A DNA stretch of 33,617 nucleotides. Origin: Treponema sp. (GTDB lineage: Bacteria > Spirochaetota > Spirochaetia > Treponematales > Breznakiellaceae). Positions 16,863-27,041 of the stretch are shown here, piece by piece. The notes beneath the pieces are model-generated. The model was not told the origin of the DNA. It saw only the letters and a program-made list of their open reading frames with translations, and searched no databases. The DNA lies in NCBI GenBank assembly GCA_031283575.1, contig JAITBL010000159.1, positions 1 to 33,617 on the forward strand. Reading direction: 5' to 3'. Numbering within the stretch: the stretch's first letter is position 1; every line of letters starts with the position of its first letter. A program made the position numbers and the translations under genes.

Positions 16863-19235
16863 TCATTCCCCGATTTTGGTAAAGCTCCCGCTCTGGTACA
16901 GGCTGAGAAAGCGCTTTTCGTGTCCGTTGTCAAAACGCACTTTGATGACGGGCCCTTCATCGCCCTCGACAATGTCGATCACCCCGCCGTAACCGTGATC
17001 ATCATGAAAGAGCCGGTCCCCTTTGGTCCAGCGCCCGTCAGAACTTGTTTGTTTCGGGGCCCGCGGTCCCGCCCCCTGAATCGGCTTACCAAAGGGAATA
17101 ACATTCCCTTTGACGGCAAAACGCTTTTGCGGCCGCTCCAAATTAAACGGGATGATTTTATCCGCCTGTGCAAAACCCGCCGGAGCGTCGCCGATGATCC
17201 GCAAAACGGATTTATCCGCTTCGCGCAAAAAAAGCGACGGCTCCGTAAAATCAAGACGGCCATGGAGGCGGCGCGTCGCGCAGCTGGTAAGGTAGAGTTC
17301 GTCCATGGCCCTGGTGGCGCCCACATAAAAGAGGCGGCGCTCCTCTTCCAGATCATCGCCTTCCTTGTCACTGCGCGGAAAAATCCCCTGTTCCAGGCCG
17401 GTAAGAATCACCCGCCTAAACTCAAGGCCTTTGGTATTGTGAACGGTGATCAGCGTAACGGTGTCGGGGTTTTCTTCCTGGGATGCCTCAAGAGAGCGAT
17501 CCAGTTCTATGTGCTCCAAAAATTCAAGAAGACCCTCGCCGCTTGCCCGATACATGCTTGCCGCGTTGACCAATTCCTGCAGATTGCCCAGACGCTGGTT
17601 GCCGTTAATTTCGTCGCGGCCGCCGTGATAGCCGGCCAATCCCGATTCGGTTACGAGGATAGCCGCGGCAATGGCGAGTCCCTGACTCGCCTGTATGCCG
17701 TGAAGCGCGTCAACAAACGCGGCCGCCCGCGGATTCTCCAGAGCCGCCGCGGCTTTGCCAAGCGCGCCGGTAAAAGCGCGGAGTCCCGCGGCGGCCTTGG
17801 CGGAAAGATCCATGCCCTCGGCCGCGGCCGCGATTCCCCCAAACGGCGCCCCTTCGGTAAAAAGTTCCCCGTCCGCGAAAAGATTCCGCCCTTCGCTTTC
17901 GGCTGCGGAACGGCCCGCGCGCCCAACAGCCGAATCGTAAAAGGCGTCGAGTATTTTTTGTACCGTCAAAGGGCCGATGCCGCGGGCCGGTTTGTTGATC
18001 ACGCGGCGGAACGCCACTTCGTCGCGGGGATTCGCAAGAAGGGCGAGCATGGCAAGGGCGTCTTTAACTTCCTCGCGTTCGTAAAATTTGAGCGAGCCGA
18101 CGACGCGGTAGGGAATGCGGCGGCGCAGGAATTCCGTTTCAAAGGTAAGGGATTGGGCATTGGTACGGTAAAGTATGGCCCAGTCGGCATATGAGGCGCC
18201 CTTCACTTTTGCCTTTGGGTTTTTACGCGATTTGGTAATGAGTTCCGCGCAGAATGAAGCTTCCTCATCCTGATCCGGAAGAAAGATCAGCGCCGGCAGC
18301 CTGCCTTCTCCACGTTCGGCGCGCAGGGTTTTTCCCAGCCGGCCCTTGTTGTGATTCACCACCGAGGAAGCGACGTGTAAAATCGGGGCAAAGGAACGGT
18401 AATTCCGTTCCAGGCGGATTATGTCCGTCCCCGCAAAGTTGTCGGGAAACTCGAGGATGTTTTTTACTTCGGCGCCGCGAAAGCGGTAAATGGACTGATC
18501 GTCGTCGCCGACCACGCAGAGGTAGGTGTCGTTTCCGCAGAGTTCGCACAGGAATTTAAACTGCGCCACGTTGGAGTCCTGGTACTCGTCCACCATGATG
18601 ACGCGGTAACGGCGGCGTATCTTTTCCGCCAGGCCGCTGTTGTTCCGCAGCAGTTCCACCGGTTTTTTAATCAGGTCGCCAAAATCAACATTGCCGATGG
18701 CTTTAAGCTTTGCCTCATAGTCGGCATAAATACGGCGGAACTCGGGATGGTAATCAATACGTTCCAGTTCCGTATCATCGGGCGACAAAAAATAATCCTT
18801 GGCGCGGGCAATGGAAGAAGCAAAGCGGCGCAGTTCCGGCCTTGACTTGCCGCCGGCTACCGTTCCCAAAAGTGAAAGCACGTCGTCGTCGTCATAAATG
18901 ACAAAACCGCTTGAAAGGCCGATGAGCGGCGCGTTACGGCGGAGGAGCCAGGCCCCGAATGAGTGAAAGGTGCGGAGCATCGCGTCTCCCGCGCGGCTCT
19001 CGATAAGCCGGGCCCGTTCGGCCATTTCCCGCGCGGCCTTGTTGGTAAAGGTAACGGCAAGTATCGACCAGGGCTCGTATCCCTTCTCGCGGATAAGGTA
19101 GGCGATCTTGGTGGTGATAACCCTTGTCTTGCCGGAACCCGCTCCGGCCAAAATAAGAAGGGGATTTTTTTCGTGGAGCACCGCCTGCCGCTGCTCATCG
19201 TTCAGGGCCGCAAGATAATCGGGATACCCGTTCAC
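16863..19235 (-). CDS. UvrD/PcrA/Rep-family DNA helicase
   Basis: LNDEQRQAVLHEKNPLLILAGAGSGKTRVI, VDEYQDSN, VVGDDDQSIYRFRGA, ITVHNTKGLEFRRVILTGLEQGIFP. Confidence 0.97.
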   Translation of the reverse strand: MNGYPDYLAALNDEQRQAVLHEKNPLLILAGAGSGKTRVITTKIAYLIREKGYEPWSILAVTFTNKAAREMAERARLIESRAGDAMLRTFHSFGAWLLRRNAPLIGLSSGFVIYDDDDVLSLLGTVAGGKSRPELRRFASSIARAKDYFLSPDDTELERIDYHPEFRRIYADYEAKLKAIGNVDFGDLIKKPVELLRNNSGLAEKIRRRYRVIMVDEYQDSNVAQFKFLCELCGNDTYLCVVGDDDQSIYRFRGAEVKNILEFPDNFAGTDIIRLERNYRSFAPILHVASSVVNHNKGRLGKTLRAERGEGRLPALIFLPDQDEEASFCAELITKSRKNPKAKVKGASYADWAILYRTNAQSLTFETEFLRRRIPYRVVGSLKFYEREEVKDALAMLALLANPRDEVAFRRVINKPARGIGPLTVQKILDAFYDSAVGRAGRSAAESEGRNLFADGELFTEGAPFGGIAAAAEGMDLSAKAAAGLRAFTGALGKAAAALENPRAAAFVDALHGIQASQGLAIAAAILVTESGLAGYHGGRDEINGNQRLGNLQELVNAASMYRASGEGLLEFLEHIELDRSLEASQEENPDTVTLITVHNTKGLEFRRVILTGLEQGIFPRSDKEGDDLEEERRLFYVGATRAMDELYLTSCATRRLHGRLDFTEPSLFLREADKSVLRIIGDAPAGFAQADKIIPFNLERPQKRFAVKGNVIPFGKPIQGAGPRAPKQTSSDGRWTKGDRLFHDDHGYGGVIDIVEGDEGPVIKVRFDNGHEKRFLSLYQSGSFTKIGE

Positions 19236-20563
19236 AGCGTTACCCGCAGATCAATGCCCGCCCTGCCGGTAACGGTACAGGGGTAAAGCCCGCCCGGAAC
19301 AATGCCGCGCGGCAAAGCGCTTTCGATGACGGCGGCGCCGTCTACTTCGGGCGCATGACAGTAGAGGCGTCCAAGGTAAATGTCCGCGGAGTGTTCCGCG
19401 TACCCCGCTCCGATTTTTTCTTCAACCAATACTTCGAGACCGCGGCCCATAAAACGTTCGCTTTGTTTTTCGCTGACGGGCCCCTGCGCTTCCTCGACGC
19501 GCGCCTTGCGTTCGGCGGCGATTTTTTTGTTCACCCTGCCCTTCATGCCGCAGGCCGCGGTTCCCTCTTCACGGGAATAGGCAAAAACGCCCAGCCAGTC
19601 AAAACGGGCTTTTTGTTGAAAGTCAAGCAAGTGTTCAAAGTCCGCGCCGGTTTCGCCGGGAAAACCCACAAGAAAGGTGGAACGGATCACCGCGGAAGGA
19701 AGGCGTTTTCGTATCGTGTCGAGCAGGGCCAGATATGTTTCGGCGTTTCCGCTTCGTCCCATGGCCGCAAGAACAGAAGGAGCGGCGTGCTGAAAGGGTA
19801 TATCGAAGTAAGGAAGAAAGCGTTCGTCCTTCTCCATAAGATCCAGTATGTCCGGCGGAAAATGATCGGGGTGCAGATAGAGGAGGCGCGCCCAAAAATG
19901 TCCGCGCAGGCCGGCGATTTTATCAAGCAGCAGACGCAGCGGCGACGGCGATTCGTCCGGCGCGGCCGCGGCAAAATCTTTTCCGTACGAAGCAAGATCC
20001 TGTCCGATAAAACAAAATTCTTTTACCCCGCGCCCAAACAGCGCCGCGCATTCTTCTGCAATGTCATCCATACGCCGCGAACGCAGGCGGCCGCGTATCA
20101 GGGGAATCGCGCAAAAGCTGCAGTTATTATCACAGCCTTCGGAAATTTTTATGTACGCCGAACCGGGGAAACCGGTGAGGGGACGTTCACCCCAGGCGGC
20201 GGGCGGGGAAACGGCGGGACCGCCGGTTAATTCGGCCGCCGCCGGTACGACGCGATCCCATTCACCCGAACCCAAAAGGCCGTCGGCTTCGGACAGGGAT
20301 TCGGCAAGCTCACGTTGGTAACGTTCGGCGAGGCATCCCGCAAGAAGAATTTTTTTTTCGCGGTAACGGCGTTTCCAGGCAATAACGGCGTTGATCGATT
20401 CCTGCTTTGCCGATTGTATAAAAGCGCAGGAATTTACAATGATCAGATCCGCTTCGCCGGCGTCGTCACAGGCGGACCAGCCCGCCTTGTCAAGGAGGGC
20501 CATCATGTTTTCGCCGTCTACCTGATTTTTCGCACAGCCAAAGGGATCAAGAAAATAACGCAT
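19232..20563 (-). CDS. rimO: Ribosomal protein S12 methylthiotransferase RimO
   Basis: GCAKNQVDGENM, ISEGCDNNCSFCAIPLIRGRLRSR radical SAM motif, DFPPDI-type region, C-terminal TRAM-like. Confidence 0.95.
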   Translation of the reverse strand: MRYFLDPFGCAKNQVDGENMMALLDKAGWSACDDAGEADLIIVNSCAFIQSAKQESINAVIAWKRRYREKKILLAGCLAERYQRELAESLSEADGLLGSGEWDRVVPAAAELTGGPAVSPPAAWGERPLTGFPGSAYIKISEGCDNNCSFCAIPLIRGRLRSRRMDDIAEECAALFGRGVKEFCFIGQDLASYGKDFAAAAPDESPSPLRLLLDKIAGLRGHFWARLLYLHPDHFPPDILDLMEKDERFLPYFDIPFQHAAPSVLAAMGRSGNAETYLALLDTIRKRLPSAVIRSTFLVGFPGETGADFEHLLDFQQKARFDWLGVFAYSREEGTAACGMKGRVNKKIAAERKARVEEAQGPVSEKQSERFMGRGLEVLVEEKIGAGYAEHSADIYLGRLYCHAPEVDGAAVIESALPRGIVPGGLYPCTVTGRAGIDLRVTL

Positions 20564-21622
20564 CTACTCAAGGCGGTATTGGTTGAGCCGGAATCTGCCG
20601 TCGTTGTCCCGTATCCAGCGGAGGTCGATCACGACCACTTCGCCCGGGGCGCCCAGTTCCAGGGGAATCGAGCGGCCCGCGCCTATCAGCTGTATCTTGA
20701 CCGCGGCGGCGTTGGAAATCCAGAGCCTCATGCCGTTTTGGGCCTGCACGTTCAGTTCATCACTGCGCACAAAATAACGCTCATTCCGTTCGCGGCGGTC
20801 GATTTCCCAGCGGAACATACAGTAGCCCTGAAACTGCGCCTGCAGGGTAAAGGGATACGCGTTGGTGGAATTAAAGATCGCCAGACCCACCGACATTGTT
20901 TCGCCGGGAGCCGCGGCAAGGCCGGGATCAGCGGCGGTTATGGCGGCGTCAAACCGTATCAGGGCGCCGGCCTGGGGAGATCCCTGTTCCCAGTCGGAAA
21001 GGGTTACCCGCACGTCGGCAATGCCGTCTCCGTTCAAATCAACGTTGGCGCTTTCGGAAAGGCTCAAAACGGCTTTCCCCCCGGGGATGGTCAGGGTAAG
21101 GGGATCGTCCATTGCCTGAAGCTCGACCTTGTACTGTTCATTTCCAAGGGGAATAATAACGGTATCGCCGCGGTAAAAACGCCGCTCCAGCGAAGCGCCT
21201 TCAAGCTGGTACTCCATGGGAAGCTGGGGAATATCCGTGTCGGATGAGGGGGCGGGAGGCCGGATAAACATAAAGTACGCGATCAGCGCGGCAATAAGCA
21301 GCGCCGGCAGCCCCGCTATAAGGACAACGAGCGCTTTGGGAAAAGCCGGAGACGGTTTAAGGAGCTGTTCTACCGGAGTGGGCTGTTCCTGGATTTTGAT
21401 TGCTTTGTACAGGGAAAGGAGTTCTTCCGGATCAATTCCCAGATATTCACCGTAGTTCCGCAAAAAGCCAAGGAGATAGGGCTCGCCGGGAAACCTGGCA
21501 AAATCCTCCCCCTCCAGGGCTTCCAGATAACGGCGGGCAATGTTGGTCTCGCGGCCCACATGCTCGTAGCTGTAACCCTTTGCCTCCCGGGCGGATTTTA
21601 ATTTGTCGCCGAGGGATTCCAT
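20564..21622 (-). CDS. RodZ-like helix-turn-helix membrane protein
   Basis: SLGDKLKSAREAKGYSYEHVGRETNIARRYLEALEGEDFARFPGEPYLLGFLRNYGEYLGID, single TM, C-terminal beta region. Confidence 0.82.
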   Translation of the reverse strand: MESLGDKLKSAREAKGYSYEHVGRETNIARRYLEALEGEDFARFPGEPYLLGFLRNYGEYLGIDPEELLSLYKAIKIQEQPTPVEQLLKPSPAFPKALVVLIAGLPALLIAALIAYFMFIRPPAPSSDTDIPQLPMEYQLEGASLERRFYRGDTVIIPLGNEQYKVELQAMDDPLTLTIPGGKAVLSLSESANVDLNGDGIADVRVTLSDWEQGSPQAGALIRFDAAITAADPGLAAAPGETMSVGLAIFNSTNAYPFTLQAQFQGYCMFRWEIDRRERNERYFVRSDELNVQAQNGMRLWISNAAAVKIQLIGAGRSIPLELGAPGEVVVIDLRWIRDNDGRFRLNQYRLE

Positions 21623-21627
21623 ATCCT

Positions 21628-22296
21628 TTAGTCGTTACCCTTAAGCAGAAAATTATTGTACATGTTGGTGGCGGGAGGCGCTTCGAACTGGAGGAAGCGT
21701 TCGGGAATTCCCGTGTTCAGGCTGACGCCGGAAAAGTCAAAACGTACCGCCGCGTCGGTAACGGTGGTTCCCGCCATGCGTCTGATAAGCTTCGTCTCGG
21801 GGTCTATGTCGATGATAATTTCCTTAAAACCCTCCGAGGGGGAACGCCTGACCAGCCTGAGCTTGATCACCATTTCGCCTGAACCGCTTTCGATGGGCAC
21901 CGGATTGGGTCCCACGACAAAAGCGGGGATATAGTTGCGTATCAGGACGCTAAGCCCTTTGGCCGTGACGATATTGGCCCCGCTTGAGGGGCTTACCGTC
22001 TGGTTAAGGATGGCCCGCTCGCCGGGGAGATAAATCATAAGGCTTTCACCATTGTAGAGGACCACCTGCTCGGCGGGGGAGCTAAAATCAATGCGGAGGA
22101 AGTTGGGCATCATCGCGTACACCGTGCCGTACATCTGTGTACCGCCGCTCAGAATGGCGACGCGGGCAATATAGGTACGGATGCTGCTGTACCTGTCGGA
22201 AACCATCTTCAGATAGTCGCCGGCGGTAAGAATCTCCTGTGCCCGAAGGGTAAACGTCGAAGCGAATAAAAGCGCCAAAACCAAAAATTTCTTCAT
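21628..22296 (-). CDS. LolA-like outer-membrane lipoprotein carrier family protein
   Basis: Signal peptide; GTVYAMMPNFLRIDFSSPAEQVVLYNGESLMIYLPGERAILNQTV. Confidence 0.75.
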   Translation of the reverse strand: MKKFLVLALLFASTFTLRAQEILTAGDYLKMVSDRYSSIRTYIARVAILSGGTQMYGTVYAMMPNFLRIDFSSPAEQVVLYNGESLMIYLPGERAILNQTVSPSSGANIVTAKGLSVLIRNYIPAFVVGPNPVPIESGSGEMVIKLRLVRRSPSEGFKEIIIDIDPETKLIRRMAGTTVTDAAVRFDFSGVSLNTGIPERFLQFEAPPATNMYNNFLLKGND

Positions 22297-22356
22297 GATG
22301 ACCGATCATACCCCAAAAGCGGTTCTGATGACAAGAGGCCGGAACTTATGGTTGTT

Positions 22357-22794
22357 TTACGGCGCGGCCGCCTCGAGCGCCGTTTCATCGGGCGCTTCCG
22401 CTTCAACAGTACGGCTTTCGTACGTGGTACGGAAAACCTCCACAAAATTTTCATCGCCGTTCAGCATGCGGGGCGCGGAAAGGAGGTACATATCATCCTT
22501 GAGGGGAAGAGTGAAGGCGCCCTCGAAGGGCTGCCTGCCGTCCGAAAATTCCACCCGCACCCTGTGTTTTGTGCCGGTCACGGTAAGACGGTCGCGATCG
22601 CCCCTGAGAAGTTCCATGGCCGGCTTGTTGTCAACAATGACCCGGATGCGGTCGGGCGCCGGATCGCCGTTTTCGGGACTGCGGTTATCGATGAGGAGAA
22701 AATGGCCGCGGCTGCTTATAAAGAGGGCGCAGCCCAAAATGATCCAGGCGGCGGCGATGGCGCCCCGCAGCGCCCATGTTTTTGCCGGCGTCAT
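22357..22794 (-). CDS. Hypothetical single-TM protein
   Basis: 145 aa; N-terminal TM; ATGA overlap with the upstream protease gene. Confidence 0.65.
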   Translation of the reverse strand: MTPAKTWALRGAIAAAWIILGCALFISSRGHFLLIDNRSPENGDPAPDRIRVIVDNKPAMELLRGDRDRLTVTGTKHRVRVEFSDGRQPFEGAFTLPLKDDMYLLSAPRMLNGDENFVEVFRTTYESRTVEAEAPDETALEAAAP

Positions 22795-24791
22795 TTGATC
22801 ACCGAAATACCCGATTCCAGCGTTTTATAACGGCCGGTCAACGCTTCCTCGCTGACGGGGTTTTCCATGTTAAGGTAAAGTGAATACCGTACGTCGGCGG
22901 AGAGTCCCTCCTGTTCAAGAAGGCCCGCGGCGGTTCCCGTGTTGTCCCTGGAAGAAATCCGCCCGACGCCGTCGTAGGGGTATTTGGCGGCCACTACGTC
23001 GTTCCAGTTTTCCATGGTTTTGGCTCCAAGCCGCTCGTCGGGTTTGACATGTTCCAGAATCAAAAAGTAATCTTTTCCCTTGATGTCCCGCTGGAGAAAG
23101 AGGGAACGGAAGTCGTATTCGATCTTGCCGTCCTTGCGGTAATAGGCGGGCATCATAAAGAGGGTGGAAGCGCCGGTCCATTCAAAAACCCTGTCGTCGG
23201 TTTTAATCGTCAACTGGGGCAGCGCCAGGTCAATGGTTCTGGCGGCGTCGTTCCAGTCGAGCTTGATCTCTTTAAGGGAAGCGGGCATCCATTCCTTAAG
23301 GCCGATGTAGCTTTCCCACTCGTCAAGATCGCCAAGATAGGCCACCATGATCTTGTTACAGGTTTCTTCCATGTCCCACTCGTAAACATGGCGCTGGGAA
23401 GAAGATTGACGGGTCATAAAGATCACCGGGCCGTTGGGCATGGGCAGAATGTAGGCAAGGATGACCGAATCCTCAAAATCAACAAGCCACCAGGCTTTGA
23501 TCCAGCGCCGTCCCTGCTTGTCACGGTAATCGCCCACGCCGGCCGGCTCGCCAAAAGAAAGTATCCGGTATTCCGCGGATCCCAGCGCGCGCTTGGTACT
23601 GACGCCGGAAAGATACCTGTCCATGATCGCGCGGGGATTGGAATTAAGTTCAACCGCATCGGCGCTCTTGGGGCGGCGCAGCTTGACAAGGGACATACCC
23701 GAAACCGTCGAAAGCATTACCATGCCGTCGTCGGGCAGACCGTTGTTTTGCACGTCCAGATCCGACACCTTCCACTGGTTATCGTTTTTGTCGACAAAAG
23801 CAAGTTGGGGAAAATCGCTGGTTACGACATAGTTCAGGAAATAGCGGTTATCCGGTCCGTCAAGAAATACCGGCGCCTCCTTAAAAAGAGCTTCCATTGC
23901 CGAAGGATAATAGGCCTTGTAGCTGTTGTAAAAAACAGCGCACAGTTCCCTGTACGGCGCGGGGAGCGGCGCGTCAAGCTCAAAAACGCGGGTAAGGTGA
24001 TTATCGAGAATAAGATGGGAATAGGTATATTTGCGCCTGAAGTGGGTCGTATCGGCGGGGGCGCTTATAAGCTCACCGACGGGTATCGAATAAAGAATGT
24101 TGTCCCGCAGGGCGACAACGATGCCTACGACCTTGCCCTGGGGAGTAACGAGGGGGCCGCCCGAATTGCCCGGGTTTCCGTCCGCCGAAGATTTAAGAAG
24201 ATTCCAGCGTCCGTCTTCTTCTTCGGGCACCGTACCCAGCACAAGGCCGTTCCGTACGACAATGCCTTCGCCCAGGGCGTTGCCCACGCTGTACACCTGG
24301 GCGCCTTCGGTAAATTTATTCTCCAGCTCAAACCACGAAGAGAAGGTTTTTTCCTTGACGGTAAAAACAACAAAATCTTTTTCGTTGGACGCTTTTTTGA
24401 TGCTGTCCAGCTCGTACACTCCGCCCCTGGAATCGCGGATATAGTATTCCTTAAACACATCGCTTTCGGCGCCAGGATCGATCACATGAAAGGCGGTAAC
24501 CGCTTCCGTGGCGGAAATGGCAAAAGCCGTTCCGATGGAATAATACTTGTCGCTGCGAATCGTATAGGGGACCAGGGACCAGTCAAGTTCCTTGTCGTAA
24601 ACGAGGTTTTTTTCTTCGGGCTTTTTGATCACCACCTCAAAGACCGCGTCTTTTACCAGGCCCTGCAGCGACGAAGAAAACCCGCCCGCAGGACGCTTTG
24701 CCGCCGCGGGCGCGCTCTGACAGCCGGATAAAATACCGGCGCCGGCAATCACCGCGATAAGCGCATAACGCATATTCCTGTTCATAATCAT
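22791..24791 (-). CDS. Trypsin-like serine protease lipoprotein with large C-terminal region
   Basis: Lipobox-like LSGC; triad candidates AVTAFHVID, EKDFVVFTV, GNPGNSGGPLV. Confidence 0.85.
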   Translation of the reverse strand: MIMNRNMRYALIAVIAGAGILSGCQSAPAAAKRPAGGFSSSLQGLVKDAVFEVVIKKPEEKNLVYDKELDWSLVPYTIRSDKYYSIGTAFAISATEAVTAFHVIDPGAESDVFKEYYIRDSRGGVYELDSIKKASNEKDFVVFTVKEKTFSSWFELENKFTEGAQVYSVGNALGEGIVVRNGLVLGTVPEEEDGRWNLLKSSADGNPGNSGGPLVTPQGKVVGIVVALRDNILYSIPVGELISAPADTTHFRRKYTYSHLILDNHLTRVFELDAPLPAPYRELCAVFYNSYKAYYPSAMEALFKEAPVFLDGPDNRYFLNYVVTSDFPQLAFVDKNDNQWKVSDLDVQNNGLPDDGMVMLSTVSGMSLVKLRRPKSADAVELNSNPRAIMDRYLSGVSTKRALGSAEYRILSFGEPAGVGDYRDKQGRRWIKAWWLVDFEDSVILAYILPMPNGPVIFMTRQSSSQRHVYEWDMEETCNKIMVAYLGDLDEWESYIGLKEWMPASLKEIKLDWNDAARTIDLALPQLTIKTDDRVFEWTGASTLFMMPAYYRKDGKIEYDFRSLFLQRDIKGKDYFLILEHVKPDERLGAKTMENWNDVVAAKYPYDGVGRISSRDNTGTAAGLLEQEGLSADVRYSLYLNMENPVSEEALTGRYKTLESGISVIK

Positions 24792-24831
24792 TACTCCCTA
24801 TATTTATTCGCATCCTTGAGGGCGGTAAAGT

Positions 24832-25974
24832 TCATCTGTCAAAACCATTCGCATTATTTGCGGGACCCCGCAGGCTCCGCCTTGCTTTCTCCGCATTGGC
24901 CCGTTTCCGCCAGGCGTGAAGAGCCAGCGCCAGCGCGATTACCGCGTAACTGAACGCGTCGCGGAAGTATTCGCCTATCATGGCGTTGCCAAAAAGATTT
25001 ACTCCCGCCTTGGGCACGACGATGTACATAAGATGCAGCAGCACCGTACCGACAAACACGTTGGGAATGGTCGCCTTGCTTATCGAAGCGCCGCCCACCA
25101 AAATTGCCGCCGCGGCAAAGAAGCCTGTCTGACGGTGGGCGTTGTAGGTCGCCACATTTCCCATGTTCTGCAAAAAAATGATCTGCCCCAGGCTCGCCAA
25201 AACGGTTGAGATGACGATGGCGATGATCCGCGTCCGGTCCACGGGTATGCCCGAAGCGTGGGAAACCCGCTGATCCTGCCCCACCGCCCTCATATCCTGA
25301 CCAAGCTTGGTACGGCGGAACCATATGATAAACAGGCAGAGGACGCCGATCACCAGATAATTGGCAACGGGAATATTGAGCATGACGGAAGAGGGCAGTT
25401 TAATACTAAGGGGAATAAGCTGATCCAGCGATTGCCGCACCGAATCCAGCGTAAGGGTATTGCGGATTCCATAGCCCCGGCTTAACGTAATGTTAAGGGA
25501 ATGAACGGGTATAATAGATCCCATAAGGTAGAGAACTACCAACTGGTAAAAGCCGTCCGTAAAAAAACCCAGGATATAACCGGTAACCATTTCCCGCCCG
25601 CGGGCGCGGTTAAGGATCTGTCCCGCCAGCGCTCCGAGCAGGGCCGCCAGGGGCGCCCCGATGAGGCCCGCGAAAATAAGGCCGGGGACGCCGATAATGT
25701 TCCAGTCCACGGCAAAGATAAGGCCGATTTCGCCGGCCATGGCGCCCAGAACCATACCAAAGTTAATCCCCATGCCCGCCATAATCGGCAGTATCAGGCT
25801 GAACACAAGAAAGCAGTTCCGCCCGATACGGGCAAGTATGTCCTGCAGGATCGAGTCGGCGGAAAGCCCCGAAAGCGGAACGGCCGCCGCCGTGATGACC
25901 AGAAAAATAAAGACAACCACGTTGTCCGCCATAAAGGCGGCGTATTGTTTTTTCGTTGGCAGATGAAACGTCAT
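24832..25974 (-). CDS. ABC transporter permease (simple sugar/nucleoside-like type)
   Basis: Hydrophobic; GMGINFGMVLGAMAGEIGLIFA, FLGFFTDG-like, FFAAAAILVGGASISKATIPNVFVGTVLLH. Confidence 0.85.
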   Translation of the reverse strand: MTFHLPTKKQYAAFMADNVVVFIFLVITAAAVPLSGLSADSILQDILARIGRNCFLVFSLILPIMAGMGINFGMVLGAMAGEIGLIFAVDWNIIGVPGLIFAGLIGAPLAALLGALAGQILNRARGREMVTGYILGFFTDGFYQLVVLYLMGSIIPVHSLNITLSRGYGIRNTLTLDSVRQSLDQLIPLSIKLPSSVMLNIPVANYLVIGVLCLFIIWFRRTKLGQDMRAVGQDQRVSHASGIPVDRTRIIAIVISTVLASLGQIIFLQNMGNVATYNAHRQTGFFAAAAILVGGASISKATIPNVFVGTVLLHLMYIVVPKAGVNLFGNAMIGEYFRDAFSYAVIALALALHAWRKRANAEKARRSLRGPANNANGFDR

Positions 25975-27041
25975 TTTACCGCCCTGGTTTTACGGGTAAG
26001 CGCGTAGATGATCATCCCGTTGGAAATAAGTATGCGTATCACTTCCGACATATCGGTTTTAAGAACGCTGTTGATCACGCTGGGCGTCATCGCGAGAATG
26101 CTTTGAAAGAGAAAGGTCCCCACCACCACATTGACGATGCTGGCCTTGTTCACCGAAGCGCCCCCCAGAAGCACGGCCGCAACCGCGGGAAAAGCCATGT
26201 AAAGGGGCGCGTTGTACAACTGGATAAAACCAAAGCTCTGCTGATAGACGAGAATTCCGACGGCCCCGTAAATAGTGGAAACCATTACGCTGATGATACG
26301 CATGCGGTTTGATGAAACGCCGCCCGCCCGCGCGAAATCAGGATTGGAGCCGACCGCCGTTAACGCCGTACCGGTGCGGCTTCGCATAAAAACCCACATA
26401 ATCGCCGCCATAAGGGCAAAAAACAAAATCGAGCCTGTGGGAAATTCAAAGCCGCCGATTTTGATCAAAAGAAAATCGTTAAGCACATGGGACCAGTAGC
26501 CGTCCAGGGTTATTGTGGTCCGCAGTCCCTGTCCCGTATAACCCCACACCATGGTAGGATTGGTAAAGGGAATAATAAGCCACATGATCGCCATAAAAGT
26601 AACAATGGAAAAACCCACATACATGGCGATAGTCATTTCCTCGCCTTTTACCTTGTTAAGGAGTATGCCGTAGAGCCAGCCAAAGAGCAGGGCGAAGGGC
26701 AGGGACAAAATGATTGCCGCGCCAAAGCCCGAGATTCCCGTCAGGTGAAACTGCATTGCCAGCGTTGAACCGAGAAGCCCCGCGATAATTCCCACCGGCA
26801 AACCAAAGTTAAGCCCCGCTCCGGCCTGCATCATCGGCACCATCGCAAGCACCATGACGCCGTTCTGTCCAAAGCGAACGACCACGTCTTTGAGCGATAC
26901 GGGAACGCTCACCCCTACCAGCGGGGCGGCGGCAAAGAGCATCGCCACAAAGCAGAAAATGATGAGCCGCGGCCAGCCAAAGTCGGAAACAAAATCCGCC
27001 AGCCTGGTTTTAAAATCGCTGTCCGCAAGGGGAGTTTTCAC
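25971..27041 (-). CDS. ABC transporter permease
   Basis: GAGLNFGLPVGIIAGLLGSTLA, MAFPAVAAVLLGGASVNKASIVNVVVGTFLFQ; overlaps neighbours by 4 bp. Confidence 0.87.
   Translation of the reverse strand: MKTPLADSDFKTRLADFVSDFGWPRLIIFCFVAMLFAAAPLVGVSVPVSLKDVVVRFGQNGVMVLAMVPMMQAGAGLNFGLPVGIIAGLLGSTLAMQFHLTGISGFGAAIILSLPFALLFGWLYGILLNKVKGEEMTIAMYVGFSIVTFMAIMWLIIPFTNPTMVWGYTGQGLRTTITLDGYWSHVLNDFLLIKIGGFEFPTGSILFFALMAAIMWVFMRSRTGTALTAVGSNPDFARAGGVSSNRMRIISVMVSTIYGAVGILVYQQSFGFIQLYNAPLYMAFPAVAAVLLGGASVNKASIVNVVVGTFLFQSILAMTPSVINSVLKTDMSEVIRILISNGMIIYALTRKTRAVK

Noticed and set aside
16920-18194. 424-aa plus-strand ORF
   Set aside because: Antisense to a clear UvrD-type helicase; low-complexity basic translation typical of shadow ORFs.
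19355-20230. 291-aa plus-strand ORF
   Set aside because: Antisense to rimO; shadow ORF.
23049-24731. 560-aa plus-strand ORF
   Set aside because: Antisense to the trypsin-like protease gene, which has conserved motifs; no recognisable domain.
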